A stretch of DNA of 64,000 nucleotides from a bacterium (lineage in GTDB: Bacteria; Hinthialibacterota; Hinthialibacteria; OLB16): positions 1-64,000 of the forward strand of contig JAJVIK010000016.1 of the NCBI GenBank assembly GCA_022072055.1, written 5' to 3'. Below, in pieces: positions 7,972-17,052 of this stretch. The notes under the pieces were generated by a model. It was not told the origin of the DNA, did not search any database, and saw nothing but the letters and a program-made list of their open reading frames with translations. The position numbers and the translations under genes are program-made. Numbering within the stretch: position 1 is the first letter of the stretch; every line of letters starts with the position of its first letter.

Positions 7972-9336
7972 ATGGCCAATCTCATGGAATCGGACCTTGT
8001 TCACCGAGTGACCGGTTCGCCGCTGCTCCGTGTCTTGCTGTTGGGGTTTCTGGTCTTGCTCCTGTTGATTCCCACGAGGATGGTGATGGCCATTATCCAG
8101 GAGCGCGGCCATACCCGAGACGAGGCGGTGCGGGAAATCACTTCCAAGTGGGGCGACAGTCAGATTCTGGCGGGCCCCCGAATCCAAGTGCCCTATCTTG
8201 TCCCTCATGTGGAAACCGAGCCGGATGGGACAGAAAAGGTTCGCAAGGAGACTAACTTCGCGCATTTCCTCCCCGAGAAGCTTGAAGTTCGAGCGGCTCT
8301 CGCGGCCGAAGAGCGGTATCGGGGGATCTTTGAGGTTCCGGTTTACGGCATGACGGCGGAATTCACGGGGACCTTTGAAAGGCCGGACTTTTCAGGGTGG
8401 GATGTGGCCCCTGAGGACATCCTGTGGGAGCGAGCCACCCTGACCGTGTCCGTTTCGGATGTCCGTGGAATTGACGGCGGCGCGGTGTTGAGCTGGAATG
8501 GTTCTCCGCTCCATTTCGAGCCCGGTTTGGGAGAAAGCTCCAGCGGAGGCGGAGGCATTCATGTTCCTCTGGACCTCAAGGCTGTAACCGGTGAGGCGTC
8601 TTTCGCCTTTTCCCTTTCCCTCAAGGGGAGCCGCTCGGCCTTTTTCACCGCGCTCGGGAAGGCCACGCGGGTGAAGATCGAGGGGAACTGGGCCGCGCCC
8701 AGCTTCAATGGGAACTGGCTCCCCTCGGAACGGGAATTGGGAGCGGAGGGTTTCAGCGCCGCGTGGGAGACATCGTATCTCGGGAGGAACTTTCCGCAGA
8801 GGTGGCACGGCGGAGGGGGGTGGGATGAGGCTGTGGCCGAATCCAAGGTGGGCGTTGACCTGATCACCCCCGTGGACGAATACCGCATGGCGCTGCGCAG
8901 CGTGGTGTATGCCCCGCTGTTTTTCGTTCTGACCTTTGTGACCCTGTGGCTTTTCGAGGTCCTTGTGGGATTTCGTGTTCACCCGGTGCAGTACCTGCTG
9001 GTGGGATCGGCGATGTGCTTGTTCTATTTGTTGGAGCTCTCACTCGCCGAGCACATCGGGTTCGCGCTCGCCTACACGGTTGCGACCTTGGCGGTGATCG
9101 GAGCGGTGGCGCCATACTGTTATTCGGTGCTCGCGAGCCTGCATCGCGCCTCGGTGATGGGAATCGTGCTGGCGACCCTGTACGGGTACTTGTTCGTGGT
9201 CCTCAAGAACCAGGACTACGCGCTCCTGGCCGGGTCGCTGGGCCTCTTCGCGGCGCTGGCGACTGTGATGTATCTCACGCGCAACGTGGACTGGAACGCG
9301 GGCAGGATGCCGAGAGGGGATGGCAGGGGGGATTAG
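7972..9336 (+). CDS. creD: CreD-family inner membrane protein
   Basis: A 454-residue protein. An N-terminal membrane anchor (about 15-40) is followed by a large, beta-rich periplasmic domain (about 45-300) and a C-terminal block of five or six spans (about 305-440) with the family's VDEYRMALRSVVYAPLFF junction and LFEVLVGFRVHPVQYLLVG stretch. CreD proteins affect envelope integrity and colicin or beta-lactam tolerance. The start follows GGAGG. Here the partner is a winged-helix regulator instead of the CreBC two-component pair. Its stop overlaps the convergent kinase by 4 nt. Confidence 0.92.
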   Translation: MANLMESDLVHRVTGSPLLRVLLLGFLVLLLLIPTRMVMAIIQERGHTRDEAVREITSKWGDSQILAGPRIQVPYLVPHVETEPDGTEKVRKETNFAHFLPEKLEVRAALAAEERYRGIFEVPVYGMTAEFTGTFERPDFSGWDVAPEDILWERATLTVSVSDVRGIDGGAVLSWNGSPLHFEPGLGESSSGGGGIHVPLDLKAVTGEASFAFSLSLKGSRSAFFTALGKATRVKIEGNWAAPSFNGNWLPSERELGAEGFSAAWETSYLGRNFPQRWHGGGGWDEAVAESKVGVDLITPVDEYRMALRSVVYAPLFFVLTFVTLWLFEVLVGFRVHPVQYLLVGSAMCLFYLLELSLAEHIGFALAYTVATLAVIGAVAPYCYSVLASLHRASVMGIVLATLYGYLFVVLKNQDYALLAGSLGLFAALATVMYLTRNVDWNAGRMPRGDGRGD

Positions 9337-11309
9337 ACGGCGGAAGGCGCGCTCGGCGGGGAGTCCAGGACCTCGCGGACCTTGCCGCTCAGTTCCTCGG
9401 CGGTGAACGGTTTGCCGAGAAAATGGACTCTTTGTTCGAGGACACCGGTCTTGGCGATGATGGCGTCGGTGTAGCCCGACAAAAAGAGGACCTTCGCCCC
9501 GGGGCGCAGGCGCTCGACCTCTTGGGCGAACTCCAAGCCATTCATGTCCGGCATGATCACATCGGTGACCACCAGGTCGATGGAGTCCCCTCGTTCGCGG
9601 TAGAGCCGGAGGGCCTCCTCGACCCGTCCGGCGACAAGGACCGAGTAGCCGAATTGGGTCAGCATTCGTCTCAGGATCTCGCGAATGACCTCCTCGTCCT
9701 CGACCACCAGGATGGTTTCCCGTCCTTGGAGAAGGGAGGAGTCCAAGGATTCCTTATCCACGGTGGAGGGGGGCGCCTCGACGCCGGGGAGTCGCACGCG
9801 AAAGGTGGTTCCGTCCCCAACCTTACTTTCCACGTCGATCAGGCCGGAGCTTTTCCTGATGATCTCGTGGGCCGTGCTCAACCCCAAACCGGTCCCCTTG
9901 CCGACCTCCTTGGTGGTAAAGAACGGCTCGAAAACTCTCGCCAGTGTCGCTGGGTCCATGCCGCATCCCGTGTCGCTGATCGAGAGGAGGGCGCAGGGCC
10001 CGGGCCGGTCTTCGGAGGGGAGAAAGCCGGGCGCATCCTCCATGCGCGCGGTCGCCGTGGCCAGGGTGAGCGTCCCGCCGCGTGGCATGGCGTCCCGCGC
10101 GTTGACCGCGAGGTTCATGATCACCTGTTCGACCTGACTTGGATCCGCCTCGACTCGAGGGAGATCCTCCGCGAGGTCCAGGTGGAGGCGGATATCCTCT
10201 CCGATCAGCCTGCGGAGGAGCTTCTCCATGTTGGCCACGATGACGTTGAGGTCGAGGATTTCGGGCTCGAAGACCTGTTTGCGGCTGAAGGCAAGGAGCT
10301 GTTGAGTCAGGCTCGCGGCGCGCTGCGCGGTTTCCTTCACCTGAAGGATGTCTTTGTGGGCCGGGTGGTCGCTGGGAAGCGCATCGAGGGCAAACCCGCA
10401 ATTCCCCAGGATCGCGGTGAGCAGGTTGTTGAAATCATGCGCCACTCCGCCGGCCAATCGCCCCACGGCCTCCATCTTCTGGGCCTGGAGGAATTGCCCC
10501 TCCAGGCTCTTCTTTTCGGTGATGTCCGTGACCATCAGGAGTCCGCCCACACAGCGTCCCTCTTCCCGCATCGGAGTGGTTGCCACGGTGACCCAGAGCT
10601 CGCTTCCATCCGCGCGCCTGAAACGCAGTTCGAAGACCTCGCGGCGCCCGAGCCGCTGGACCGCGAAATACTGCTCGGCTCTCTCGCGCTCTTGCTCCGA
10701 CACATGGTCGAGGGGATGGGTTCCTACCATTTCCTCCGGGGAGCGCCCGAGCATGGAGGCCATCCTGGGATTGACAAAGACGGTCCCCCCGTCGGCGTCT
10801 ATGCTCCAAATTCCATCCTCGGTGGTTTCGACAATCTGACGGTACTTCGCCTCGCTGCGACGGAGGGCCTCGAGCAGACGCCTCTCTTCACGTTTCTGTT
10901 CCGCCTCGCGGAGGGCGCGCTCCACCGCGGGGCCGAGGCGCGCCAGACGCGACTTGAGGAGATAGTCGGTCGCGCCGGAGAGCAAGGCTTTCACCGCGGA
11001 CTCTTCCCCGATGGTTCCGGACACGAACAGGAACGGAACCTCGGGACACCTCTCACGCGCAATCGCGAGCGCCGCGCCTCCGTCAAAGGACGGGAGCGAG
11101 AAATCGCTGATGATGAGGTCGAATTCCCCTCCGGCCAGGGCGGACTCGTAGCCCTCGCGCGAGTCCACCACGGTCATCCGGCAAGAAAGACCGGCTTCCT
11201 CCAGCCGAGCTTGGAGCAGCTCCGCGTCCAGGACGTTGTCCTCTAGATGGAGGATCCGAACGGAAGGGGTTCCGGAGTCCCCGGTTCGCGTGGCGGGAGG
11301 CGTCGGCAT
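9333..11309 (-). CDS. hybrid sensor histidine kinase (REC-PAS-HisKA-HATPase-REC)
   Basis: A 658-residue soluble kinase. The order is an N-terminal receiver (~17-130, acceptor D69), PAS (~155-270), HisKA with H291 (GGVAHDFNNLL), an ATPase domain with N-box N399-N403 and G-boxes DTGCGMD and GTGLGLS, then a C-terminal receiver (~531-650, acceptor D583). There is no transmembrane segment, so the signal is internal or arrives by phosphotransfer to the first receiver. It starts 2 nt after the stop of the single-domain receiver gene, making it the last of three linked signalling genes. Confidence 0.92.
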   Translation of the reverse strand: MPTPPATRTGDSGTPSVRILHLEDNVLDAELLQARLEEAGLSCRMTVVDSREGYESALAGGEFDLIISDFSLPSFDGGAALAIARERCPEVPFLFVSGTIGEESAVKALLSGATDYLLKSRLARLGPAVERALREAEQKREERRLLEALRRSEAKYRQIVETTEDGIWSIDADGGTVFVNPRMASMLGRSPEEMVGTHPLDHVSEQERERAEQYFAVQRLGRREVFELRFRRADGSELWVTVATTPMREEGRCVGGLLMVTDITEKKSLEGQFLQAQKMEAVGRLAGGVAHDFNNLLTAILGNCGFALDALPSDHPAHKDILQVKETAQRAASLTQQLLAFSRKQVFEPEILDLNVIVANMEKLLRRLIGEDIRLHLDLAEDLPRVEADPSQVEQVIMNLAVNARDAMPRGGTLTLATATARMEDAPGFLPSEDRPGPCALLSISDTGCGMDPATLARVFEPFFTTKEVGKGTGLGLSTAHEIIRKSSGLIDVESKVGDGTTFRVRLPGVEAPPSTVDKESLDSSLLQGRETILVVEDEEVIREILRRMLTQFGYSVLVAGRVEEALRLYRERGDSIDLVVTDVIMPDMNGLEFAQEVERLRPGAKVLFLSGYTDAIIAKTGVLEQRVHFLGKPFTAEELSGKVREVLDSPPSAPSAV

Positions 11310-11311
11310 CG

Positions 11312-11767
11312 TTACGCGGTCCCCGTGACGCTCCCCGGCGGGGGTTCGTTGATCAGGGCCCAGAACATGCCAAGCTCCTTGACCGAATCCACGAACTCCT
11401 GGAACTTGACCGGCTTCACCACGTAAGCATTGACCCCCTCCCGGTAGCAATCTTCAAGGTCCTTCGACTCCCTGGAGGAGGTCAGGATGACCACCGGGAT
11501 GGCCTTGAGGTTCGGGTCCGATTTCATGGCCTTGAGAACCTCCAGGCCATCAACCTTGGGCATTTTCAGGTCGAGAAGGACCACGACCGGGTTGCCCGGA
11601 ATCCTCATCGAGAAGTTTCCCCGCCGGTACAGATAGTCCAGCGCCTCGGCGCCGTCGCGGACCACGACCACCTCATTGGCCAGGTTGTGCTCGCCGAGGG
11701 CCGCGAGCGTGAGCTCCACATCCTTGGGATCATCCTCCGCCAGCAGGATTCGTCTGATTCCATTCAT
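11312..11767 (-). CDS. single-domain response regulator (Rcp1-like)
   Basis: A 151-residue stand-alone receiver with the acidic pocket E11/D12/D13, phosphoacceptor D66 in LLDLKMPK, a conserved Thr/Ser in LTSS, and Lys in VVKPVKF. The longer beta-alpha insert (GNFSMRIPGNP) is typical of Rcp1-type receivers that accept phosphate from phytochrome-like kinases. It overlaps the membrane kinase upstream (ATGA) and almost touches the hybrid kinase downstream, so it is a natural phosphate carrier between them. Confidence 0.9.
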   Translation of the reverse strand: MNGIRRILLAEDDPKDVELTLAALGEHNLANEVVVVRDGAEALDYLYRRGNFSMRIPGNPVVVLLDLKMPKVDGLEVLKAMKSDPNLKAIPVVILTSSRESKDLEDCYREGVNAYVVKPVKFQEFVDSVKELGMFWALINEPPPGSVTGTA

Positions 11768-13800
11768 GTTGTCGCCTCCTCGCGCATGGGTATTGAGAAG
11801 AAGAACGTTGCTCCCGCCCCCACCTCACTTTCCGCCCATACCTCGCCGCCGTGCCGTAGAATGATGCGGCGCACGTTGGCCAGGCCGATGCCGGTCCCTT
11901 CAAAATCCTCCTTTCGGTGGAGCCTTTGGAAGACCCCGAAGAGTTTGGCCTGGTACTGCTTGTCAAAGCCGACCCCATTGTCGCGCACATGGACCACGAT
12001 CTCCCCATAGCGTCCGGGTTCGGTTCCGATTTCGATTCGGGCCTGCTCGCGGGTCCGGGTGAACTTGAGCGCGTTTCCCACCAGATTCTGGAACACGAGT
12101 TTCATCAGCGCGGGATCGCACTCCACGGTGGGAAGGGGGTCGATGCGCCAAGTGATGTTACGCGCCGAGATTTCCGGGGAGAGTTCCTTAAGGACCTCTT
12201 CGAGGAGGATGCCCAACTTGACCTCGGACGTGTTGATCTCGGCGCGCGCCATCCGTGAGAAGGAGAGCAGGGCATCGATCAGATTGGCCATCTGTTTGGC
12301 GGAATCGGCAATGGTGTCCAGGTAGCGGCGGCTCTGAGGATCGAGGGTGTCCGCGATTCGTTTCTGGAGGAGTTCGACGAAACCATCGACATGCCGGAGC
12401 GGCGCGCGCAGGTCGTGCGACACGGAATACGAAAACGCTTCCAGTTCCTGGTTCGCGGCGGCGAGACGTTCGGCCCGAAGGGTTTCGAGTTCAACCCGCT
12501 TTCGGTCGGTCACATCCCGAATCACCACGGTGAGGAGCAGCCGGTCCTCCGCGATCGATTTGGAGATGGCCGCCTCGGCGGGGAACTCCGAGCCGTCCTT
12601 GCGCCGTCCGAAGACCTCTCTTCGCACCCCCATCCGCCGCGCCCCTTCGCCCGAACGAATGAATTCGGCGACATGCTTGCGGTGAATCTCGACAAACCGT
12701 TCAGGCAAGAGGATGTCGATGGGCTTTCCGAGAACCTCCTCGGGAGCATATCCGAAAAGTCGGGCCGCGCGTTCATCAAAGGAAGTGATTCGCTGCGCGG
12801 AATCGATGGTGAGAATGGCCGACTCGGCCAGATCAAGGGCATGCTCCAGGCGTTGGGCGGAAAGCTCCGCGGCCTCTCGCGCCTTGATCTGGACGGCGTC
12901 CAGTCGGTTGAGGGAGGCCGCGGTTTTGAGGGTGAGAGCGGATAGGAAAACCGCCCACACCGTGATCAGGATTCCCAATCCAAATTCGGTGCCGTAGAGG
13001 CCCTGTCGCTCCCCCAAGAGACGGGTCCACCCGATCAAGAGCGGGGCAAGGACCGCCACCGGGAGCATCACGCGCGCCATCGCGCCGCCCAGTCGCGGGC
13101 TGGAGACGATTCCCGCGAGGCCCCGGTCCGGACGCGCCGCAAGGATGCCGATTCCCAGGACCACGAAGCCGAACGAGGTGTGAACCGCCATGCCGATGAA
13201 CGGCAGCGGTTTGTAAAGGCCCGGCGCCCCGACCGTGTACCCCACGAAACCCACGAATGCGGCGAGCACCAGGAGGAGGGCGGGGGCTTGCGAACACACC
13301 CGCCAGGTTCGCGCTGGAGCATCGAGAAAAAGCAGGGCAGAGCCCGCAAGGAGGAAGCTGAAGGCGGTGTGGGGCGCCATTCGGTTCGGAATTTCCCCAT
13401 CCACCAGGTCCAAGCGATCGGTGAACAGCAGGCGGTCCAAGTGGGTTTCGAACCCGAACAGGTATCCCGTCAGGCGCTCCACAGCCACGAGGAGGACCAT
13501 GGCCACGCAGACCCGGACCGTGAGGAGCTTTGTTTCACGAGGGAGTTTTGGCGGTTTGTCGGGGAGAGAAAGCCAGAGCGCGATGCCCAAGAGGATGAAC
13601 GCCACCGCGGTCATTGGGTTCATCGCCACGGAGGCGGGGAGCACGCGCTGCAGACGGTCGATGTTCAGCCACCAACCGAAGAGGACCGAGGCGCTCAGCG
13701 TCCACAACACTGCACAGGCGAGCCCAGGCAAAATCTCCCCGTTGGAGGGTTTAGGTGGGGGGTTTTCTTTCGAGGGAACGAACGACGAGGGCGAGGTCAT
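11764..13800 (-). CDS. membrane-bound PAS histidine kinase
   Basis: A 678-residue kinase. Residues ~25-295 contain about eight hydrophobic spans forming a MASE-like membrane sensor. A linker helix leads to PAS (~318-435), HisKA with H462 (SVSHDLRAPLRHV) and an ATPase domain with N-box NLVGNALKFT, DNGVGFD and GTGIGLA. The HDLRAPLRHVDGF type is common in phytochrome-like kinases and fits the Rcp1-like partner encoded in the overlapping next gene. No receiver is fused. The ATG at 13800 lacks a clear ribosome-binding site, so the start is less certain. Confidence 0.9.
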   Translation of the reverse strand: MTSPSSFVPSKENPPPKPSNGEILPGLACAVLWTLSASVLFGWWLNIDRLQRVLPASVAMNPMTAVAFILLGIALWLSLPDKPPKLPRETKLLTVRVCVAMVLLVAVERLTGYLFGFETHLDRLLFTDRLDLVDGEIPNRMAPHTAFSFLLAGSALLFLDAPARTWRVCSQAPALLLVLAAFVGFVGYTVGAPGLYKPLPFIGMAVHTSFGFVVLGIGILAARPDRGLAGIVSSPRLGGAMARVMLPVAVLAPLLIGWTRLLGERQGLYGTEFGLGILITVWAVFLSALTLKTAASLNRLDAVQIKAREAAELSAQRLEHALDLAESAILTIDSAQRITSFDERAARLFGYAPEEVLGKPIDILLPERFVEIHRKHVAEFIRSGEGARRMGVRREVFGRRKDGSEFPAEAAISKSIAEDRLLLTVVIRDVTDRKRVELETLRAERLAAANQELEAFSYSVSHDLRAPLRHVDGFVELLQKRIADTLDPQSRRYLDTIADSAKQMANLIDALLSFSRMARAEINTSEVKLGILLEEVLKELSPEISARNITWRIDPLPTVECDPALMKLVFQNLVGNALKFTRTREQARIEIGTEPGRYGEIVVHVRDNGVGFDKQYQAKLFGVFQRLHRKEDFEGTGIGLANVRRIILRHGGEVWAESEVGAGATFFFSIPMREEATT

Positions 13801-13994
13801 AGTCCAAGGAAAGGAGGAAGAAAATTATGTCCTTTGGCGTAAAATAGATCATCCGTGCATTAGAAGCAAGCGAAAAACGACAAAAGCTGGATCGATGGAG
13901 ACCCGGAAGCCCATGCACAGAAGAGGCAGGTAAGTCTACCGGCGGGGAAAAGCCTACGGAAGAACTCAAGCGGGCCTTGAATCCTCCCGCCGAT

Positions 13995-14014
13995 GTTATA
14001 ACATTTGTAATAAC
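13995..14014. promoter_or_regulatory. near-perfect palindrome upstream of the AbrB/Doc module
   Basis: The sequence fits GTTATnACAnnTGTnATAAC, an inverted repeat with 16 of 20 positions symmetric. It ends 31 bp before the AbrB-like antitoxin ATG, in the promoter region. MazE/AbrB-type antitoxins repress their operons from such dyads, so this is a strong operator candidate. Confidence 0.55.
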
Positions 14015-14044
14015 AGTCAGCGTCAAGGAAGGAGTGATTCGATC

Positions 14045-14269
14045 ATGTATTCCACCAAGGTCCGTCGCATCGGGAACTCGCTGGGGGTGATTTTGCCGGC
14101 GGAGATTTTGGCTCGGTTGAGAGTCACCGAGGGGGACCGTCTCTTCTTCACAGAGGATCAAGACGGTGCTCGGATTTCGCCTTCAGACCCAGATTTCGAA
14201 TCGGTTATGGAATCCTTTGAGGTGATGCGGAAGCAATACCGGAACGCGTTTCGAGAGCTGGCCAAGTGA
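14045..14269 (+). CDS. AbrB/MazE-family antitoxin
   Basis: A 74-residue protein beginning STKVRRIGNSLGVILPAE, the swapped-hairpin AbrB/MazE DNA-binding motif, then LRVTEGDRLFF. The acidic C-terminal half (about residues 40-74) should block the partner toxin. AGGAGTG precedes the ATG. It pairs with a Doc-like toxin 46 bp downstream; Doc proteins are more often paired with Phd, but AbrB/Doc pairs are known. Confidence 0.88.
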   Translation: MYSTKVRRIGNSLGVILPAEILARLRVTEGDRLFFTEDQDGARISPSDPDFESVMESFEVMRKQYRNAFRELAK

Positions 14270-14315
14270 TGAGTCTTCTCCCGTTTCTCGGAAAGGGTCG
14301 CGAAAGGAGTTTGCG

Positions 14316-14711
14316 ATGCGCTGGGTGAGCGTCAACGCCGCCATCGCCATGCATGATGCGCTCCTGGCGGACCATGGGGGTCTTCCCGGAATTCGGGACC
14401 GGGGGCTTCTTGAGTCCGCCCTCGCGCGACCGAGAAACCTCATGGCCTACGGGACGCCGAGCCTTTTCGAGCTGGCCGCAAGCTACTGTGTCGGAGTGGC
14501 GTGGAACCATCCGTTTGCCGATGGAAACAAGAGGGCCGCGTTTGCGGTGGCATCGTCGTTTCTCCACGCCAACGGGCGCTGGCTGCGCGCCGCGGAGGAG
14601 GAGGCTGTGGTTGTTGTGGAAGGAGTCGCCGCCGGGGAGATCGGGGAGGAGGAGCTCACCGCCTGGTTCGAGAAGAACACCGTACCGACACCCGGTTCGG
14701 AGTCGCGCTGA
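14316..14711 (+). CDS. doc: Doc-family (Fic fold) toxin
   Basis: A 131-residue protein with the Doc motif HPFADGNKR at residues 65-73, the shortened Fic motif (HxFxxxNKR) of death-on-curing toxins, plus the N-terminal MHDALLADHGGLPGIRDRGLL region. Phage P1 Doc phosphorylates EF-Tu; the same reaction is inferred here from the motif. Asn71 and Lys72, needed for phosphate transfer, are intact. It is encoded downstream of an AbrB-type antitoxin and an operator palindrome. Confidence 0.9.
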   Translation: MRWVSVNAAIAMHDALLADHGGLPGIRDRGLLESALARPRNLMAYGTPSLFELAASYCVGVAWNHPFADGNKRAAFAVASSFLHANGRWLRAAEEEAVVVVEGVAAGEIGEEELTAWFEKNTVPTPGSESR

Positions 14712-14785
14712 TTCTCGGACCAGGAGGGACTTCCAGAAGGCAACCCTTCCATTTTGCCCTTGATCGCCCACAATCAATCTTTCCG

Positions 14786-16183
14786 ATGGGCAGAGAGGGG
14801 ACAAGCAAACGTAACAACGGCCCCGCGCGGAGCGAGATGCAGCTCATTCGCGAGGCCCTGCACTGTTCCACGACCGAGGCGGTTTTCGCCACGGTGCACG
14901 TGGCGCTCACCCAGGGGATCTTTCTCACCAACTATGTCCTTGACCTGGGGGCCTCCAACTTCGAGTGCGGAGTGGTCGAATCGCTGCCGTATCTGCTCCA
15001 AGTCGCTCACCTGTTTGCCCCTTGGATGGTCCGGCGCCTGCGCGCGCGCAAGCCGGTGGCCGCGTTTTTCGCCTTCGCGCATCGACTTTCCTGGCTGGTC
15101 CTGATCCTGCTGCTGTATGTCGATTGGTCGCCGTGGTTCAAGCACGGCCTGATGATTCTGACTCTGGCCGGCTCCAACGCCTGCGCGGTGATTGCCCACA
15201 ACGCCTGGTTTTCCTGGATGACCGATCTCATCCCGGCGGCGATTCGCGGGGCCTATTATGGTCTTCGGAACGCCTACATGGGGGTCACCTCGATCGTGAC
15301 CCTGTATGTCGGCTCGCATGTGCTCAGCGTGTTCCGCGAGGCGGGGATGGGGCGCTTCGGGTACACGATCTGCTTCACCGCCGCGATCCTGTCCGCCGCG
15401 CTGGCCGCGCGGATCATCCTCCGTCAGCACGAGCCGATCCCGGATGAGGTCCCCAAGATGTCGCTCCGGGAGATGGGGCAATTCCTGCGCGCGCGCCCGC
15501 TGCTTCGGGATTACATCCGGTTCTTCGCGCTGTGGCAGTTCTCACTGGGGATCGGGGCGGCCTTTTTTGGGGTCCACATGGTCAAGGTCCTGAAGATGTC
15601 GGCGGCGGAGATGGGGCTGTTTTCCACCCTCACCAGTGTCACCGCGCTTGTGGGCAGCCGCCTGTGGGGTTCCGCGCGAGACAAACTGGGGGACCGTGTC
15701 ATCCTCATCGCCAGCGGGTTTCTGGTGTCGGTTCATGTGTGGATCTGGATGCCGGCGCGCGAGGGGTTTTTGCTTCCGGCCTGGACGGTCTGCTTTCTCG
15801 GCGGGTTTTGCTGGGCGGGTTTCAACATTGTGTCCTTCAGTTGGCCGCAAAAGCTCTGTGGCGCGGCGCACAAGCAGCAGGCCTTCGGGCTGATCGGGCT
15901 GTGCTCGGGTCCGGCCTTTGTGCTGGGATCGCTGATGGGGGGAGTGTTGACCACCTTCCTCCCGGATGTGTTGTTCCACATCGGGGATTTCGAGGTGATG
16001 CATTTCCACCTTGTGTTCGCGCTATCGGCGATTGGGCGCAACGCGGCGGTGGTGATGATCGCGCGCTGGTCGCTCAAGTATGACCACAAGAAACGAGGGG
16101 TCGGGCGTTGTGTGCGGGACTCGCTTGCTCAGATGCGTTGGAGGTCGCTGCTCAACCTGTTCCGGGCGGGACGAGTCGCGTGA
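14786..16183 (+). CDS. major facilitator superfamily transporter
   Basis: A 465-residue polytopic protein with about twelve spans in two halves separated by a cytoplasmic loop (HEPIPDEVPKMSLREMGQFL region). It resembles the MFS_1 group found beside envelope and carbohydrate genes, but the substrate is not evident. The start is taken as ATG 14786. ATG 14837, which has GGAG just upstream, is an equal alternative that would give 448 residues. It stands alone between the Doc module and the convergent DUF4159 gene. Confidence 0.82.
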   Translation: MGREGTSKRNNGPARSEMQLIREALHCSTTEAVFATVHVALTQGIFLTNYVLDLGASNFECGVVESLPYLLQVAHLFAPWMVRRLRARKPVAAFFAFAHRLSWLVLILLLYVDWSPWFKHGLMILTLAGSNACAVIAHNAWFSWMTDLIPAAIRGAYYGLRNAYMGVTSIVTLYVGSHVLSVFREAGMGRFGYTICFTAAILSAALAARIILRQHEPIPDEVPKMSLREMGQFLRARPLLRDYIRFFALWQFSLGIGAAFFGVHMVKVLKMSAAEMGLFSTLTSVTALVGSRLWGSARDKLGDRVILIASGFLVSVHVWIWMPAREGFLLPAWTVCFLGGFCWAGFNIVSFSWPQKLCGAAHKQQAFGLIGLCSGPAFVLGSLMGGVLTTFLPDVLFHIGDFEVMHFHLVFALSAIGRNAAVVMIARWSLKYDHKKRGVGRCVRDSLAQMRWRSLLNLFRAGRVA

Positions 16184-16201
16184 GGGAGGGTCGGGCCCAA
16201 G

Positions 16202-16960
16202 CTACAACCCCGAAACCGCGTAGTAGATGATGTTCACCCCCATGTCGAAGGCGTGGATGCGCTGCTGTTGGCCGCCGGGAAGGCACGGGTGCCCCTCCCA
16301 GGCGCAGCCCAGGTCGTTGCGCGTGTAAATCACCGCGGTCCGCCCATTGAGTTCCATCCCCTCGATGAACGGGTCCAGACGCTTGTCACCGCCGAGAATC
16401 TTGTCGATCTTGTTGTAGGAGGAAAACACGGGGTGGTCCATCGGGAGCGGCTCGAGGTTCCTATCGGGAAACATCAGCGCAAGCTGCCCGCGGAAGGAGC
16501 GGTCGAAGCCCACATCCTTGGCCCCGCTGCAGTTGTCGGCCAACAGAAAACCGCCATGCTCCAGGATCTCCTTCACGTTCTTGCGCCCCAAGTCGGTCAA
16601 GTCGCAGTCCCCGTGTCCGGTGATGTATAAGAAGGGGTGCTCGAAGATCTCGTCCGAATCGGCGCGGACCGAATGCTCCCCGGCGAAGGCATCGAACTGA
16701 AGGCTGTCGTTCATCTTGCGGAGCAGATTGACCTCGGAGCCGTTGAGCAGCCCCTCGGTGAGCGAGTCGGTGTTCCAGTCCCCCTTTTCGTAAATGATGC
16801 GGGTAAACACGAACTGCGCGCGCGCTTCCTGCTCCGGAGCCTTGCCGCGCGCGGCGAGCGCGGGAAGCATCGCGGCCACTCCCGCGGCCCCGAGAACTTT
16901 GAGAAAATCCCTGCGCGTCTGAATCGCGCGCTCGAGGCGCTCAGCGGTTGTCATGTCCAT
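16202..16960 (-). CDS. DUF4159-domain protein with Tat signal
   Basis: A 252-residue protein whose N-terminus has a twin-arginine signal (RRDFLKVLGAAGVAAMLPALA), so it is probably exported folded. The remainder matches DUF4159: FLYITGHGDCDLTDLG, GGFLLADNC, FDRSFRGQLALMFPDRNLEPL, DHPVFSSYN. The fold is thought to resemble glutamine-amidotransferase-like domains, and the function is unknown. It is transcribed divergently from the nucleoside-hydrolase-like gene, and neighbours give no firm clue. Confidence 0.85.
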   Translation of the reverse strand: MDMTTAERLERAIQTRRDFLKVLGAAGVAAMLPALAARGKAPEQEARAQFVFTRIIYEKGDWNTDSLTEGLLNGSEVNLLRKMNDSLQFDAFAGEHSVRADSDEIFEHPFLYITGHGDCDLTDLGRKNVKEILEHGGFLLADNCSGAKDVGFDRSFRGQLALMFPDRNLEPLPMDHPVFSSYNKIDKILGGDKRLDPFIEGMELNGRTAVIYTRNDLGCAWEGHPCLPGGQQQRIHAFDMGVNIIYYAVSGL

Positions 16961-17052
16961 GGAACCTCCCCTATGCTTTCCGGGCGGACCGGGGAGGCAA
17001 CCCGGTCGCTCATCCCAATGACAGCATCCAGCTTAGCTCCGAACGAGGCGTC

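Noticed and set aside
9330-9337. Four-base convergent overlap of creD and the hybrid kinase as a regulatory feature
   Set aside because: Common in compact genomes; no additional signal.
8946-11246. A 766-codon plus-strand open frame across the hybrid kinase
   Set aside because: It is antisense to a kinase with complete motifs, is rich in Arg/Gly/Glu/His and has no domain pattern; a GC-rich shadow frame.
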